The notes beneath the pieces were generated by a model. That model did no database searches, was not told the origin of the DNA, and was given only the letters and a program-made list of their open reading frames with translations. Positions 8,568 through 17,887 of a stretch of 64,000 nucleotides of DNA are shown piece after piece (within the stretch, counting starts at the first letter, position 1; every line of letters begins with the position of its first letter). Both the position numbers and the translations under genes were made by a program. Source of the DNA: Chryseobacterium hagamense (GTDB taxonomy: Bacteria; Bacteroidota; Bacteroidia; Flavobacteriales; Weeksellaceae). The stretch is taken from the NCBI RefSeq assembly GCF_007991455.1, contig NZ_BJYJ01000007.1, forward strand, positions 47,355 to 111,354, written 5' to 3'.

Positions 8568-9575
8568 ATGAAACAAACTTTATTCCTTCTGCTGGCATCA
8601 GCAGGCCTTTTGTCAGCCCAGACCACCATTACCAAAGCATTCAATGATCCGGTAGCCGGGGAATCGGTAGCCTACCTGGGCGTTGTCGGAACGCCTGACA
8701 ATTCTGCCACGGGTGCCAATACCACGTTCAACAACGGTTCACTGACATTTGCAGGATCGGCCACCACCGTCTACTCTACCCCTACGGCGAGCGAGATTAC
8801 AACTTTCCCAGGATCTACCCTGAAAATGACCGGTACCGGAAATACGGTATATTATAAGCAGACCGCTTCCAAGCTCGAAATTACCGGATTGGTAACGGCG
8901 GATGCCACCCTGAATTTATCAGCCAACAACGGGACGTTCATCAGCTATCCTACCCAATATACAACAGCAACGGAAACCGACCAGGCCCAGGGAACATTCT
9001 CTTCCACTGCCATAAGCGGCCTTTGCAGAGGGACCATCACCATTAACCCCAACGCTTCCGGAACCCTGATCCTGGGTGGTACTACGTTCACCAACGTCTT
9101 ACGGGTGAAATCTGTGCAAACCTTCAATTTACATTTACCGAACGATACCAATTTCCTTTTACCAATCGGAACCATTACCAATACGTCCTATTCCTATTAC
9201 AGCAGCACAAAGAAATTTCCTTTGCTGACAACCATTCAGACGGTAGTTAACGTACCAGTGGCCGGCATTAATAACCAGACAACCGACGGGGCGCAGGCAC
9301 TGAGTTCGGCGTTCCTTGCAACGGGAGAAACCGCCACAAAAAAATCAGGACTACAGATATACCCGAATCCCGCTCAGGATTTTATCGGGTTCAAAGGGCA
9401 GACCAGCGATTACTCAACGGCTAAAATCTACAGTGTAGACGGAAAACTCATCAGAACATCCGATATCCAGTCCGGAAAAATCCAGGTTGCCGATCTTCCT
9501 GCCGCTTCTTATTTTATTGAAGTATCCGGTAAAAACAATCGGAAGCCGGAAGCTGCGAAGTTCATCAAAAAATAA
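8568..9575 (+). CDS. Secreted protein with type A T9SS sorting domain
   Basis: The 335-residue protein has a signal peptide (MKQTLFLLLASAGLLSAQ) and a body rich in Thr, Ser, Asn and Gly with repeated TTF/TTI strands, typical of an extended beta structure. The final 75 residues are a Por secretion domain: GLQIYPNPAQDFIGF, then AKIYSVDGKLIRTSDI and a LPAASYFIEV strand. It should cross the outer membrane by the type IX system and remain at the surface or be released. The body matches no enzyme I know. A strong hairpin follows the gene. Confidence 0.85.
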   Translation: MKQTLFLLLASAGLLSAQTTITKAFNDPVAGESVAYLGVVGTPDNSATGANTTFNNGSLTFAGSATTVYSTPTASEITTFPGSTLKMTGTGNTVYYKQTASKLEITGLVTADATLNLSANNGTFISYPTQYTTATETDQAQGTFSSTAISGLCRGTITINPNASGTLILGGTTFTNVLRVKSVQTFNLHLPNDTNFLLPIGTITNTSYSYYSSTKKFPLLTTIQTVVNVPVAGINNQTTDGAQALSSAFLATGETATKKSGLQIYPNPAQDFIGFKGQTSDYSTAKIYSVDGKLIRTSDIQSGKIQVADLPAASYFIEVSGKNNRKPEAAKFIKK

Positions 9576-9598
9576 GATCCATATTATTACAGATCACA

Positions 9599-9628
9599 GA
9601 ATCCGCCCGGAAATTCCCGGGCGGATTC
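9599..9628 (+). terminator. Rho-independent terminator
   Basis: A perfect 12-bp stem GAATCCGCCCGG / CCGGGCGGATTC with a 6-nt loop is followed by TTATATTT. It ends the T9SS gene, which converges on the receptor gene that starts downstream on the other strand. Confidence 0.8.
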
Positions 9629-9663
9629 TTATATTTAATCATAAAAGAAGATGAGGAACCGGA

Positions 9664-11748
9664 TTAAAAAGTAGCGGCAGGTGCCGTATAATTGTTTAGT
9701 TTCTTATCCAGTTCCGTCTTTTTGCCTTTCGAAAAATCATAGCTGAAGCCTAAGACGAACATGGATTTGTTGTTCATGATCCGGTTGACCCGGCTGTAAT
9801 TCACCAGGCTTTCCGGAAGGCTTTTGGTTTTATACTCCGAAGGCATGCCGATCCAGTACATCCCCGCCATAAAGGTCCACGCTTTCTTTTTATAACTGGC
9901 AAACGCATGGTTCTGGTTTTCGTTGGTACTTAAGAAAGCACCGTTCAGCGTATAAACCGGAATATTCAGCTGGTACTGAAAACTGAAGGATTTATATTCG
10001 GAAGACAATACCAGGTTATTGGCCAGGTAATCATTTTTAATCAGAGCCCCTTTGCTGGTCCTGACGGTCTCCGTGGCCGGAGTCAGGTTGAGCTTAACCA
10101 CCAGCAGGCTGCTGCCGAACGGCTTATAGGATCCTGATAACTGAAGCCCGAACCGCTGGGCATTTTTCGCATTTTCATAGGTCAGCGCATAGCCGAAATT
10201 CTCATCTGCAACATAATATTGGTTGATGATCCGGTCCGTATACTGGTAAAACAAATTGGCATTAAAATCAAAATGTTTATTACTGAACGAATAAATCAGG
10301 TTGTTGCCAAAGATCTGCTGGGATTTAAGGAACGGGTTTCCGCGTTGTACGATATTCGGTGCCATCTGTACGATGTTGCTGCTCAAAGCGGCACTCCATG
10401 GACTTACCGGTTTATAGCTGCTGGTAAAACGCAGGCTTTGATTATCTTTCAGCTGGTATCCTAAAATAACTTTGGGAGTGAAAGTCCACTGATCGAAGGT
10501 ATTTTCAGCACTTTTGTTGTGAATATTCGTAAGGCCTGCTCCCAGCCGGTAGCTGAACTTCTTTACTTTTCCTGAAAATTCCGTATAAAAATACTGCTCC
10601 AGGTAATTCACACTGTATTCCGAAAATCCGGCCAGGTTCTGCAGGTCATTGGAAATCGCCGTATTGGAGATCCGGTATCCCGAAGCAAGCTTTCCTGCTT
10701 CAAAAGTATGGATATGGGCCAGTTCTCCGACAATGCCGGTCTGCCGGGTCTGCAGATTCATGTCATTATCAAAGACGGGAGCTCCGGAAGAAATCACCCA
10801 TTCTTTCGCAAATTCGGAAGTACGGGTCGTAAAGGCAGAACCCACTACATTTAAGCTGAGCTCATCTTTTTTACCTATATTTTTTGAAAAATAAAGATCT
10901 AAAGTCGGTGTGGTATAATTGGAAGACCCGTTCTTCAGCATGGTGTGCTCTTCGGCAGTGTTGTCTTTGGTAAAAATGCTGCCGCCGGTTCCCTTGATGA
11001 AGCTGGTGAAAATATCCGCATCCAGTTTGGCCTGAAAAGCATAATGGTCAGGAACCATCCTCGTATACCGCAACGCCACATTCTGTGAGGTATAGCCGAA
11101 GTGATCAACCTTGTTTTCATTGGTCCGGTAATGGCTGCCGTCCAGCTGGTAATCGTAGATGCTGTGAACCTTCCGGTTGTTGTAATCGCGGAGGTTGATG
11201 GAATACTCCAGGCCGATGTTGTTTTTTCCTTTGGTAAAGCTGGCATAGGCTGACCCGTTTACAAAACCGGTATTCAGCGCCGAGCTTACGTCGGTTCCGA
11301 AAACATAGCCGGTTTCGAGAGAACGGGTAACCAGGTTTACCACCATATCCGCCCTGGTGGCCCAGCGGGCCGGCGGAATGTCGTAGTACTCTACTTTCAC
11401 CACTTCGGCCGGCGCCACACTGCGGATCTGCATATCCGTGGCCTCAATCCCATTGATTAAAAATAAGGTCGTTCCGCCTTTTGTACTCTTCAGCGTGTTG
11501 GTGATGGGGTCCAGCTGCAGTTCCGGTAAAGTCTGGATCAAATCTTTGGCATACCTTGCTTTTTCAAGGGCTTCTTTGTCAAATGTATACACAGAATGGT
11601 CCGCCATCTGTTTTTTACGCCGGGCTTTAATGATCACCTCACGGATCTCTGCCGTTCTGGTGGTGCTTATGGTATCATTCTTTACATTTTCCTGTGAGAA
11701 CACCAATATTCCCCATAGAAAAAACAGCGAACCTACAGTTTTTTTCAT
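9664..11748 (-). CDS. Outer-membrane beta-barrel (TonB-receptor-like) protein
   Basis: The 694-residue protein has a signal peptide (MKKTVGSLFFLWGILVFSQ). The ATG at 11748 was chosen because the longer frame adds 14 residues before this signal. After a short linker (TAEIREVIIKARRKK) comes a plug-like domain (SVYTFDKEALEKARYAKDLI; TTLFLINGIEATDMQIRSV; DMVVNLVTRS). The rest is a barrel with many aromatic-ended strands. It belongs to the outer membrane beta-barrel family related to TonB-dependent receptors, but no N-terminal carboxypeptidase-like domain or clear TonB box is seen. The substrate is unknown, and no SusD-like partner is adjacent. Confidence 0.82.
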   Translation of the reverse strand: MKKTVGSLFFLWGILVFSQENVKNDTISTTRTAEIREVIIKARRKKQMADHSVYTFDKEALEKARYAKDLIQTLPELQLDPITNTLKSTKGGTTLFLINGIEATDMQIRSVAPAEVVKVEYYDIPPARWATRADMVVNLVTRSLETGYVFGTDVSSALNTGFVNGSAYASFTKGKNNIGLEYSINLRDYNNRKVHSIYDYQLDGSHYRTNENKVDHFGYTSQNVALRYTRMVPDHYAFQAKLDADIFTSFIKGTGGSIFTKDNTAEEHTMLKNGSSNYTTPTLDLYFSKNIGKKDELSLNVVGSAFTTRTSEFAKEWVISSGAPVFDNDMNLQTRQTGIVGELAHIHTFEAGKLASGYRISNTAISNDLQNLAGFSEYSVNYLEQYFYTEFSGKVKKFSYRLGAGLTNIHNKSAENTFDQWTFTPKVILGYQLKDNQSLRFTSSYKPVSPWSAALSSNIVQMAPNIVQRGNPFLKSQQIFGNNLIYSFSNKHFDFNANLFYQYTDRIINQYYVADENFGYALTYENAKNAQRFGLQLSGSYKPFGSSLLVVKLNLTPATETVRTSKGALIKNDYLANNLVLSSEYKSFSFQYQLNIPVYTLNGAFLSTNENQNHAFASYKKKAWTFMAGMYWIGMPSEYKTKSLPESLVNYSRVNRIMNNKSMFVLGFSYDFSKGKKTELDKKLNNYTAPAATF

Positions 11749-11937
11749 TTTGAACTTTGAATCATTTGAAATAAGACAAACGGACTTCATGAATTGTTAC
11801 ATCACGGCGCAATTTAATTCACGAAAGACCAACACCTATTTTATAGAGAGATCATTAATTTTACTATATGACTGTAAATTCCGCAATCATTTGCCCGCTT
11901 TTTGCTTTCACCTCAGCAACACTTTAAATATATGATT

Positions 11938-12690
11938 ATGAAAAAATACTTTCTATTGTTTCCATGCCTGATGTTCTCAGGAGTATCCGCACAGGAAATT
12001 TCCGCTTCCGAAACTTCCGATAAGCTGAACATCATTAAAACGAATGTTACCGCTTATGCGTTCAGGAATATTAATCTTTATTATGAAAGAGCCTTCAACC
12101 AGTGGTTTTCACTGAATATGGGATTTGGGGCCATGCCTGAGGGAAAAGTACCTTTTATCAATTCCTTTCTGAAAGATGATGATGAAAGAAGATTCCAGAA
12201 TCTTGAAATAAAATCCTTTAATTTTACAATTGAACCGCGTTTTTACCTGGGTGCAGGATATGGAAAAGGATTCTATTTCGCACCGTATTACCGGTACTCC
12301 AAAATAACCTCCAACACCTTCGATTTTTATTATGATTATACCTTCAACGGGACAACTTTTGAGATTCCGCTGAAAGGGAACGGCGGTGCCCACGGAAACA
12401 GCGGCGGACTAATGGTCGGTGCCCAGTTTTTCCTGACAAAAAGCAGGAATCTTGTGCTGGACCTGTGGATTGCCGGTGCCCACTACGGAAAAGGTCAGGG
12501 TGATTTCATCATGACCAGCGATGTCGTGCTGACCCCCGATATGCAGGCAAGGCTGAAACAGGAAATCGAAAACCTGGATATTCCTTACGTAAACTATACG
12601 GTGGAAACCAATTCCAGCGGAGCAAAAGTGAATGTGGACGGGCCATGGCTGGGATTCCGGAGCGGACTGTCCGTAGGATACCGTTTTTAA
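11938..12690 (+). CDS. DUF3575-like outer-membrane protein
   Basis: The 250-residue protein has a signal peptide (MKKYFLLFPCLMFSGVSAQ). It then reads NIIKTNVTAYAFRNINLYYERAF with NQWFSLNMGFG, the opening typical of DUF3575-type small beta-barrels. Later strands alternate aromatic and polar residues (FTIEPRFYLGAG, YFAPYYRYSK) and the chain ends LGFRSGLSVGYRF with a C-terminal aromatic residue, as in outer-membrane barrels. ATG 11938 gives the best signal; ATG 11932 is only two codons earlier and cannot be excluded. It is divergent from the receptor gene. Confidence 0.75.
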   Translation: MKKYFLLFPCLMFSGVSAQEISASETSDKLNIIKTNVTAYAFRNINLYYERAFNQWFSLNMGFGAMPEGKVPFINSFLKDDDERRFQNLEIKSFNFTIEPRFYLGAGYGKGFYFAPYYRYSKITSNTFDFYYDYTFNGTTFEIPLKGNGGAHGNSGGLMVGAQFFLTKSRNLVLDLWIAGAHYGKGQGDFIMTSDVVLTPDMQARLKQEIENLDIPYVNYTVETNSSGAKVNVDGPWLGFRSGLSVGYRF

Positions 12691-12777
12691 GATCTTTAAC
12701 TGAATATACAGAACTGTTCTTTTTCTGAAGAGCGGTTTTTCTGAAAGTTGTATCTTGGCTGCTTATTCAGTAAAATC

Positions 12778-14070
12778 ATGAACACTTCACAAATTACTAC
12801 TGCCCAAAGGATCAAAGCCATTGTAGGCGGATCAATCGGAAATCTGGTAGAATGGTACGACTGGTATGCTTATGCCGCCTTTGCCATTTATTTCTCCCAT
12901 GCTTTTTTCCCGGATTCGGACATGACGGCCCAGCTGCTGAATACGGCAGGAATCTTCGCGGTAGGCTTCCTGATGCGGCCCGTAGGAGGATGGCTTTTCG
13001 GAAGCATTGCCGACAGGATCGGAAGGAAAAGGGCGATGACGCTTTCGGTTTTGCTTATGTCCTTCGGATCTCTGCTGATTGCGCTTACGCCCACTTATAA
13101 AACGATCGGCGTACTGGCCCCTCTATTGCTGCTGCTCGCGCGGCTGCTCCAGGGATTAAGTGTCGGCGGTGAATACGGCGTATCGGCAACGTACCTCAGC
13201 GAGATGGCCACTCCGGAACGTCGGGGATTCTATTCCAGCTTCCAGTATGTCACCCTGATCGGCGGACAGCTGATTGCCCTTGGCATCCAATTGATTTTAC
13301 AGAAATTTCTGCTCACGGAAACCCAGCTCGAAAACTGGGGCTGGCGGATTCCTTTTGTTATCGGGGCGCTGCTCTCCGTGATTGCCCTGTATTTAAGAAC
13401 CAACCTTCATGAAACCGAAGCCTTTGAAAACAAAAAAGAAACGGGTGAAAAGAAAAAAGGAACGATTGCAGAATTGCTGAAACATCCGAAAGCACTGGTT
13501 ACCGTCATCGGATTAACACTGGGCGGAACCCTGGCTTTTTATACCTACACCACTTATATGCAGAAATTCCTGGTGAACACCGTGCATCTGACGAAAGAAG
13601 AATCCACCTTAATTTCGTTTATCTCGCTTTTCCTCTTTGCCTGCCTTCAGCCTGTTTTCGGAGCTTTATCGGATAAGATCGGCAGAAGGCCTTTGCTGCT
13701 GGGTTTTGGGATTCTCGGAACCATCTGTACCTATCCGCTGCTGAATGCATTGAGCCATACCACCTCCATGTGGAGTGCTTTTTTCCTGATCATGTCGGCT
13801 CTTATTATTGTAAGCGGCTACACCTCGATCAATGCCGTGGTAAAGGCAGAACTTTTCCCTTCTGAAGTAAGGGCGCTGGGGGTAGGGCTTCCGTATGCCT
13901 TAACGGTTGCTGTTTTCGGCGGAACGGCGGAATATATTGCCTTATGGTTCAAGCAGGAAAATGTGGAGACTTATTTTTATTGGTATATTACGGCCTGCAT
14001 CTTTGTCTCATTCGTAGTGTATGCAAAAATGAAAGATACAAGGCAAACCTCAACACTGGATAAAGATTAA
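12778..14070 (+). CDS. MFS transporter, metabolite:H+ symporter (MHS) type
   Basis: The 430-residue inner-membrane protein has about 12 spans. It opens GGSIGNLVEWYDWYAYAA, the MHS hallmark, then RPVGGWLFGSIADRIGRKRAM, the conserved loop between spans 2 and 3, and LSVGGEYGVSATYLSEMA in span 5. ALSDKIGRRPLL repeats the loop motif in the second half. Relatives carry alpha-ketoglutarate, proline/betaine or other carboxylates with protons; the substrate cannot be read from sequence. The frame also opens at a TTG at 12748, but this sits in a -7-like TATCTTGG, so ATG 12778 is preferred. Confidence 0.88.
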   Translation: MNTSQITTAQRIKAIVGGSIGNLVEWYDWYAYAAFAIYFSHAFFPDSDMTAQLLNTAGIFAVGFLMRPVGGWLFGSIADRIGRKRAMTLSVLLMSFGSLLIALTPTYKTIGVLAPLLLLLARLLQGLSVGGEYGVSATYLSEMATPERRGFYSSFQYVTLIGGQLIALGIQLILQKFLLTETQLENWGWRIPFVIGALLSVIALYLRTNLHETEAFENKKETGEKKKGTIAELLKHPKALVTVIGLTLGGTLAFYTYTTYMQKFLVNTVHLTKEESTLISFISLFLFACLQPVFGALSDKIGRRPLLLGFGILGTICTYPLLNALSHTTSMWSAFFLIMSALIIVSGYTSINAVVKAELFPSEVRALGVGLPYALTVAVFGGTAEYIALWFKQENVETYFYWYITACIFVSFVVYAKMKDTRQTSTLDKD

Positions 14071-14091
14071 CTGTCTCCAGGATAAAAAATT

Positions 14092-14113
14092 CGCGGCCCG
14101 TTTCCGGGCCGCG
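14092..14113 (-). terminator. Terminator of the small minus-strand gene
   Basis: A perfect 9-bp stem CGCGGCCCG / CGGGCCGCG with a 4-nt loop. On the minus strand it is followed by AATTTTTTA, so it ends the gene at 14121-14333. The plus-strand side lacks a long T run but may still stop the MFS transcript. Confidence 0.8.
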
Positions 14114-14120
14114 ACTCTAT

Positions 14121-14333
14121 TTAATGGTAGGCTTGCTTAAATTTGGCCAGAATATTGTCCAGATTATGTCGCTGAACATACACGCTCTTTACATCTTCAT
14201 ACCGTGGCGACTTGTAAAAGACTTCGTGGAAATCCATACTGCCGTTCCCGACTTTCACCACTTTCTGTACTTCGATATTCAACTTTCTTAATTCGTCTTT
14301 AAAAACCTGAAATTCGTCTTGGATATTTTTCAT
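14121..14333 (-). CDS. Small hypothetical protein
   Basis: The 70-residue soluble protein (MKNIQDEFQVFKDELRKLNI ... LAKFKQAYH) has a charged N-terminal helix and no signal peptide. It is framed by a clear terminator and a plausible promoter with a leader of about 100 nt, which supports a real gene. No family is recognised. Confidence 0.6.
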   Translation of the reverse strand: MKNIQDEFQVFKDELRKLNIEVQKVVKVGNGSMDFHEVFYKSPRYEDVKSVYVQRHNLDNILAKFKQAYH

Positions 14334-14375
14334 CTATTTTGGATATTTTAATTAAAAAGTACTTATTTACATCAA

Positions 14376-14446
14376 AGACCCTACCAAAGCAAAGGGGGTC
14401 TGTTTAATTTCAGAATAAAGTTAGCAAATTATTTTAAACAAACATA
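14376..14446 (-). promoter_or_regulatory. Promoter and leader hairpin of the small gene
   Basis: On the minus strand TATGTTTG (14439-14446) matches TAnnTTTG. The leader to the ATG at 14333 is about 100 nt and holds AGACCC ... GGGTCT (14376-14401), a 6-bp stem with a 14-nt loop. Its role is unknown. Confidence 0.4.
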
Positions 14447-14846
14447 ACGTTTTACTATTAATAATTGAATTTATTTACGACAATCAAAAACATTTTCAAA
14501 AATCAATGCATTTAATACAGATTCAAACTTTCTCAATTCTCCTGTACAACTGATGAATAAAGCTTTTCAGCACGCTCTTCAGACAGTGTTTACAGGTAGT
14601 GTTTAATTTTTTCTTCTGCTTTAAATAAAGAAAGTACCATTGGCTTACCCTTTAGAAATTACCTGTTCAGGATCATGTAAAAAACAGATTTTAACAAAAG
14701 CAGAATATTTTATTTTTACTGAAACAGAATGAAGATGTAACAATTTTCCTTCCCCTAAAAGCTATTGTTAAAGAATACTGTGAATTACTTTCTCCGACTG
14801 AAAAACGATGCTGCCGGATTATGGCATTTTGTAAAGAAATCCGACG
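14447..14846. other. AT-rich stretch without a recognisable gene
   Basis: Short frames on both strands have no coding character. I see no repeat of the families described elsewhere. Confidence 0.5.
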
Positions 14847-15208
14847 ATGTCCAGATCCATTTTTCTTCCAAAAAACAGATTCCTGCTGATTTTTAACCTG
14901 CTGCTTATTGAACCGGTACTGCATTTTATCATTGTTTTCCATCTCGGGAATTATGTAAACGACTCATGGAACAGAAAGCTTTTGTACTTCCCGGCGATAC
15001 GGTAAGTCTTGAATCGGATATTCAGGATGATAGGATTTACAGCCTGAAAGCGGATCATTACCAGCTTCAATGCCTGCTGGACTATCTTTATGGTACCAAT
15101 CAGATGATTACCGGCGAAGGTATGGTAAACATCCGTTTTACTTCCGGAAAAGGAATTTCAAAAGAGGAATTTTTAGGCCTCCTCAAAAAGAATTATGAAA
15201 TTAAATAA
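14847..15208 (+). pseudogene. Possible frameshifted small protein gene
   Basis: The better supported part is an 80-codon frame from ATG 14966 (FVLPGDTVSLESDIQ ... EEFLGLLKKNYEIK), a soluble alpha/beta-looking fragment. Just upstream a second frame starts at 14847 with a hydrophobic stretch (FLLIFNLLLIEPVLHFIIVF) and runs across the first frame's start. Adding one A to the AGAAAGC run near 14979 would join them as a membrane-anchored protein. Alternatively only the downstream part is translated. The family is not recognised. A bidirectional terminator follows directly. Confidence 0.35.
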
Positions 15209-15218
15209 AAAAAATAAA

Positions 15219-15244
15219 GGTTAAAATCGCTGCTGATTTTAACC
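15219..15244. terminator. Bidirectional terminator
   Basis: GGTTAAAATC / GATTTTAACC forms a perfect 10-bp stem with loop GCTGCT. CTTTTTATTT follows on the plus strand and a TTTATTTTTTTT run on the minus strand. It serves the convergent small gene and ABC exporter gene. Confidence 0.8.
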
Positions 15245-15265
15245 CTTTTTATTTATTTAAAACAA

Positions 15266-17026
15266 TTATTTCTTGCTTTCCTCTTCTTCCAGCTCGATCT
15301 CATGTCTCAGCTGGGCTTTGTATAAAGTGGAATAATATCCGTTTTTATCCAAGAGTTCGAGGTGTTTGCCTTCTTCTACTATTTTACCGTGTTCCATTAC
15401 AATGATCTTGTCTGCTTTTTCAATCGTTGAAAGCCGGTGCGCAATAATGATGGAAGTCCGGTTTTTGGTAATCTTTTCCGTTGCCCGCTGGATCAGCTTT
15501 TCACTTTCATGGTCGATGGAAGAAGTGGCTTCATCCAGGATCAGGATTTTCGGATCCGACAGGTAGGCCCGCAGGAACGACAGCAGCTGTCTCTGTCCGA
15601 GAGAAATAGACGACCCTCTTTCGCTCACCACATAATCATAGCCGCCGGGCAGCTGTTCTATAAACGCGTCAACTTCAATTTCCCGGGCTCCCGCTTTTAT
15701 TTTATCCAGCGTAATGCTTTCGTCCCCGAAAGAAAGGTTCTCGAAAATACTGCCGTGGAACAGGAATACATCCTGTAATACGACACCGATATGGCTTCTC
15801 AGATTGTACAGCTCATAATCTTTCAGGTCGGTATCATCAATCAGGATGTTTCCTGAATTGATATCGTATAATCTGGTAATCAAACTGATGATCGTGGATT
15901 TTCCGGCTCCGGTGGCACCTACGATGGCTACCGTTTCTCCCGGGTTTACCCTGAAATCGATTCCTTTGAGTACTTCCTGCTTATCGTCATAGGCAAAATG
16001 CACGTTTTTAAATTCAATCTTTCCGCTGAAATGATCTTTCTGTACGGTTCCGGTATTCGGCATGGCATTATCCTCATCCATGAGTCCCAGAACCCTTTCG
16101 GCTCCTACGATACCACGCTGGATGTTGTTGAAACGGTCGGCGATCTGCCTCAGAGGACGGATCAGCATCGAGATGTATTGGATAAATGCAATCACTACCC
16201 CCGCACTGATCGTGATGTAGCCTCCGTAAAAAAGAATGAACCCGATGAACAGTGAGGAAATCAGTTCGACCACCGGAAAGAACAATGAGAAGATGAAAAC
16301 CGTTCTCAGCAAGGCGCTTTTCAGCGTAATATTAATGTCATCAAACTTTCTGAACTCGGATTCCTGCCGGTTGAACACCTGGATGATCGGCATTCCCGCC
16401 AGCCTTTCCTGCACAAAAGAGTTCTGGTTCGACGTCCAGTTCCTTTCATCCCCGAAAGCCTTTTTCAGCCGTTTCTGGAAAAACCGGGTAATCACCACCA
16501 TCAGCGGTAAAATCGCCAGGGTAATATAACTCAGGTGAACATTGGTACTGAACATCATGATCAGGACAAAGACAATTCTCAGGACGTCCCCGAATACCAT
16601 CAGGAAACCGTCGGTATATACCGTGGCAATGGTTTCCACATCACCGACCGCCCTGGTAACCAGTTGCCCGATCGGCGTTTTATCGAAAAATGAAGTTTTA
16701 AAATAGATCAGCTTGTTGTACAGCCTTTCCCGGATATCCCGGATCACATTCTGCGATATGAAATTGGAAAAGTAAACGAGGAAAAAGTTGAGCACCGTTT
16801 CAGCACATACCAGACCTACCAGCAGATAGATATGCTTCATCATCAGCGTTTTGTCTTTCAGTCTGGTAATATCGTTATCCACCACCTCCATCGTGAGATA
16901 AGGCCGGTACGTCGAAACCATGGCAAGGATAACGGATATAATTAACGTAAGGATAAACCATGAGCGGAACTTCATTCCGATAAAGAACAGCCGCTTCACG
17001 ATCCCCCAGGTATCTTGTTTTTTCAT
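15266..17026 (-). CDS. ABC exporter, fused permease and ATPase (MsbA-like)
   Basis: The 586-residue half-transporter has six membrane spans in residues about 20-310, then an ATPase domain. Walker A is GATGAGKST, the Q loop is GVVLQDVFLF, the signature is SLGQRQLLSFLRA (LSGGQ degenerate to SLGQR), Walker B is ILILDEATSSID, and IIAHRLSTI contains the switch His. It should act as a homodimer or with a paralogue to flip lipids or export a compound. The variant signature SLGQ is common in this subgroup. No partner gene is adjacent. The C-terminal tail is strongly acidic and basic (ELEEEESKK). Confidence 0.9.
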   Translation of the reverse strand: MKKQDTWGIVKRLFFIGMKFRSWFILTLIISVILAMVSTYRPYLTMEVVDNDITRLKDKTLMMKHIYLLVGLVCAETVLNFFLVYFSNFISQNVIRDIRERLYNKLIYFKTSFFDKTPIGQLVTRAVGDVETIATVYTDGFLMVFGDVLRIVFVLIMMFSTNVHLSYITLAILPLMVVITRFFQKRLKKAFGDERNWTSNQNSFVQERLAGMPIIQVFNRQESEFRKFDDINITLKSALLRTVFIFSLFFPVVELISSLFIGFILFYGGYITISAGVVIAFIQYISMLIRPLRQIADRFNNIQRGIVGAERVLGLMDEDNAMPNTGTVQKDHFSGKIEFKNVHFAYDDKQEVLKGIDFRVNPGETVAIVGATGAGKSTIISLITRLYDINSGNILIDDTDLKDYELYNLRSHIGVVLQDVFLFHGSIFENLSFGDESITLDKIKAGAREIEVDAFIEQLPGGYDYVVSERGSSISLGQRQLLSFLRAYLSDPKILILDEATSSIDHESEKLIQRATEKITKNRTSIIIAHRLSTIEKADKIIVMEHGKIVEEGKHLELLDKNGYYSTLYKAQLRHEIELEEEESKK

Positions 17027-17063
17027 TGTACGAATTGAAGAAAGAATTATATAAAATTCTATG

Positions 17064-17071
17064 CAAAAATA
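17064..17071 (-). promoter_or_regulatory. -7 box (TATTTTTG) of the ABC exporter gene
   Basis: A TAnnTTTG match on the minus strand, 38 nt upstream of the ATG at 17026. Confidence 0.5.
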
Positions 17072-17152
17072 AGACTTTCTGAATTGTCTGGCTTTACGTA
17101 TGGATGAATTCGTAATGAAAATTTATGATGACCGTTATTTATGGAATGGATA

Positions 17153-17192
17153 AAGCCGGAAGGGGGATGCCGGATACCGGAAGTTTGTTGCC
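17153..17192 (+). repeat. Short copy of dispersed GGCTGGAAG repeat
   Basis: AAGCCGGAAGGGGGATGCCGG and ACCGGAAGTTTGTTGCC match the repeat core. It lies in the 348-base gap 17027-17374, which otherwise holds only the ABC promoter and a second, inverted copy. Confidence 0.6.
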
Positions 17193-17309
17193 TATAGTCA
17201 GAGCCATCCGCTTTTTAATATGAATTATATGGTATATATTTCGTTTTACGTTTTTTTAAACAAACATAATTTGAACTTCAAGACTTTCAGAAGTATTTTA
17301 ATGGATGTT

Positions 17310-17371
17310 ACTTCCATCATCCGGCATCCGTCTTTCAGCCTTTCAATATGGTGTCTAATTGGAGTTCACAT
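17310..17371 (-). repeat. Inverted copy of dispersed GGCTGGAAG repeat
   Basis: Read on the minus strand it gives GTGAACTCC, then AAAGGCTGAAAGACGGATGC and CGGATGATGGAAGT, keeping the left flank seen in the longest copies. It ends next to the stop codon of the membrane-protein gene. Confidence 0.6.
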
Positions 17372-17374
17372 TTT

Positions 17375-17716
17375 TTACAACTCCTTTTTTCCAATTTCCT
17401 CGATTTCCATCGCGGGTTTTTTAAGGCTTTCTTTCCTGAATTTATCTTCAAGGATTTTATAGAATCCCCAGACTGCCGCTACGGAAAGAACCCATCCTAC
17501 AAGATTCAATGCCGAAAACTGCATAAAATTGTTGTCATCCAGAGAAGCTGGATCCGTAAGCCCTGCATAAATTCCGTAAGAGAAGGCGAAGACAAACTGG
17601 GTTCCGAGGTAAACGCCCAACGCCAGAAGGCCGTAATGCCATTTTGTTTTTCCGAACCGTCCTGCAAGACCTGCGTAGTACCGGTAGGCTGCAATTAAAA
17701 TAAAAATTCCAATCAT
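17375..17716 (-). CDS. Small membrane protein, function unknown
   Basis: The 113-residue protein has three hydrophobic segments (residues about 1-15, 28-50 and 66-88) and a charged C-terminal tail rich in Lys and Glu. The first loop holds YRYYAGLAGRFGKTKWHYG, which is positively charged and would face the cytoplasm. I do not recognise a family. It is flanked by repeat copies and has no operon partner. Confidence 0.7.
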   Translation of the reverse strand: MIGIFILIAAYRYYAGLAGRFGKTKWHYGLLALGVYLGTQFVFAFSYGIYAGLTDPASLDDNNFMQFSALNLVGWVLSVAAVWGFYKILEDKFRKESLKKPAMEIEEIGKKEL

Positions 17717-17887
17717 GGTATCAGTTTTAATATATTAAAATAAGAACGACAAAGATAACCATCTTTTTATTTCCCTCAGAAAATTAAGCAGATATTAACA
17801 CAAGTAAATCTGGCAGATTTGCGAAAACCTATTAAAATAGCCCATACGTTTTTGAGATTATTTGACGGAAATTTGATTACAGTTAAC

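Noticed and set aside
14691..14942. 83-codon minus-strand frame
   Set aside because: Composition looks random, there is no promoter or family similarity, and it overlaps the better frame starting at 14847.
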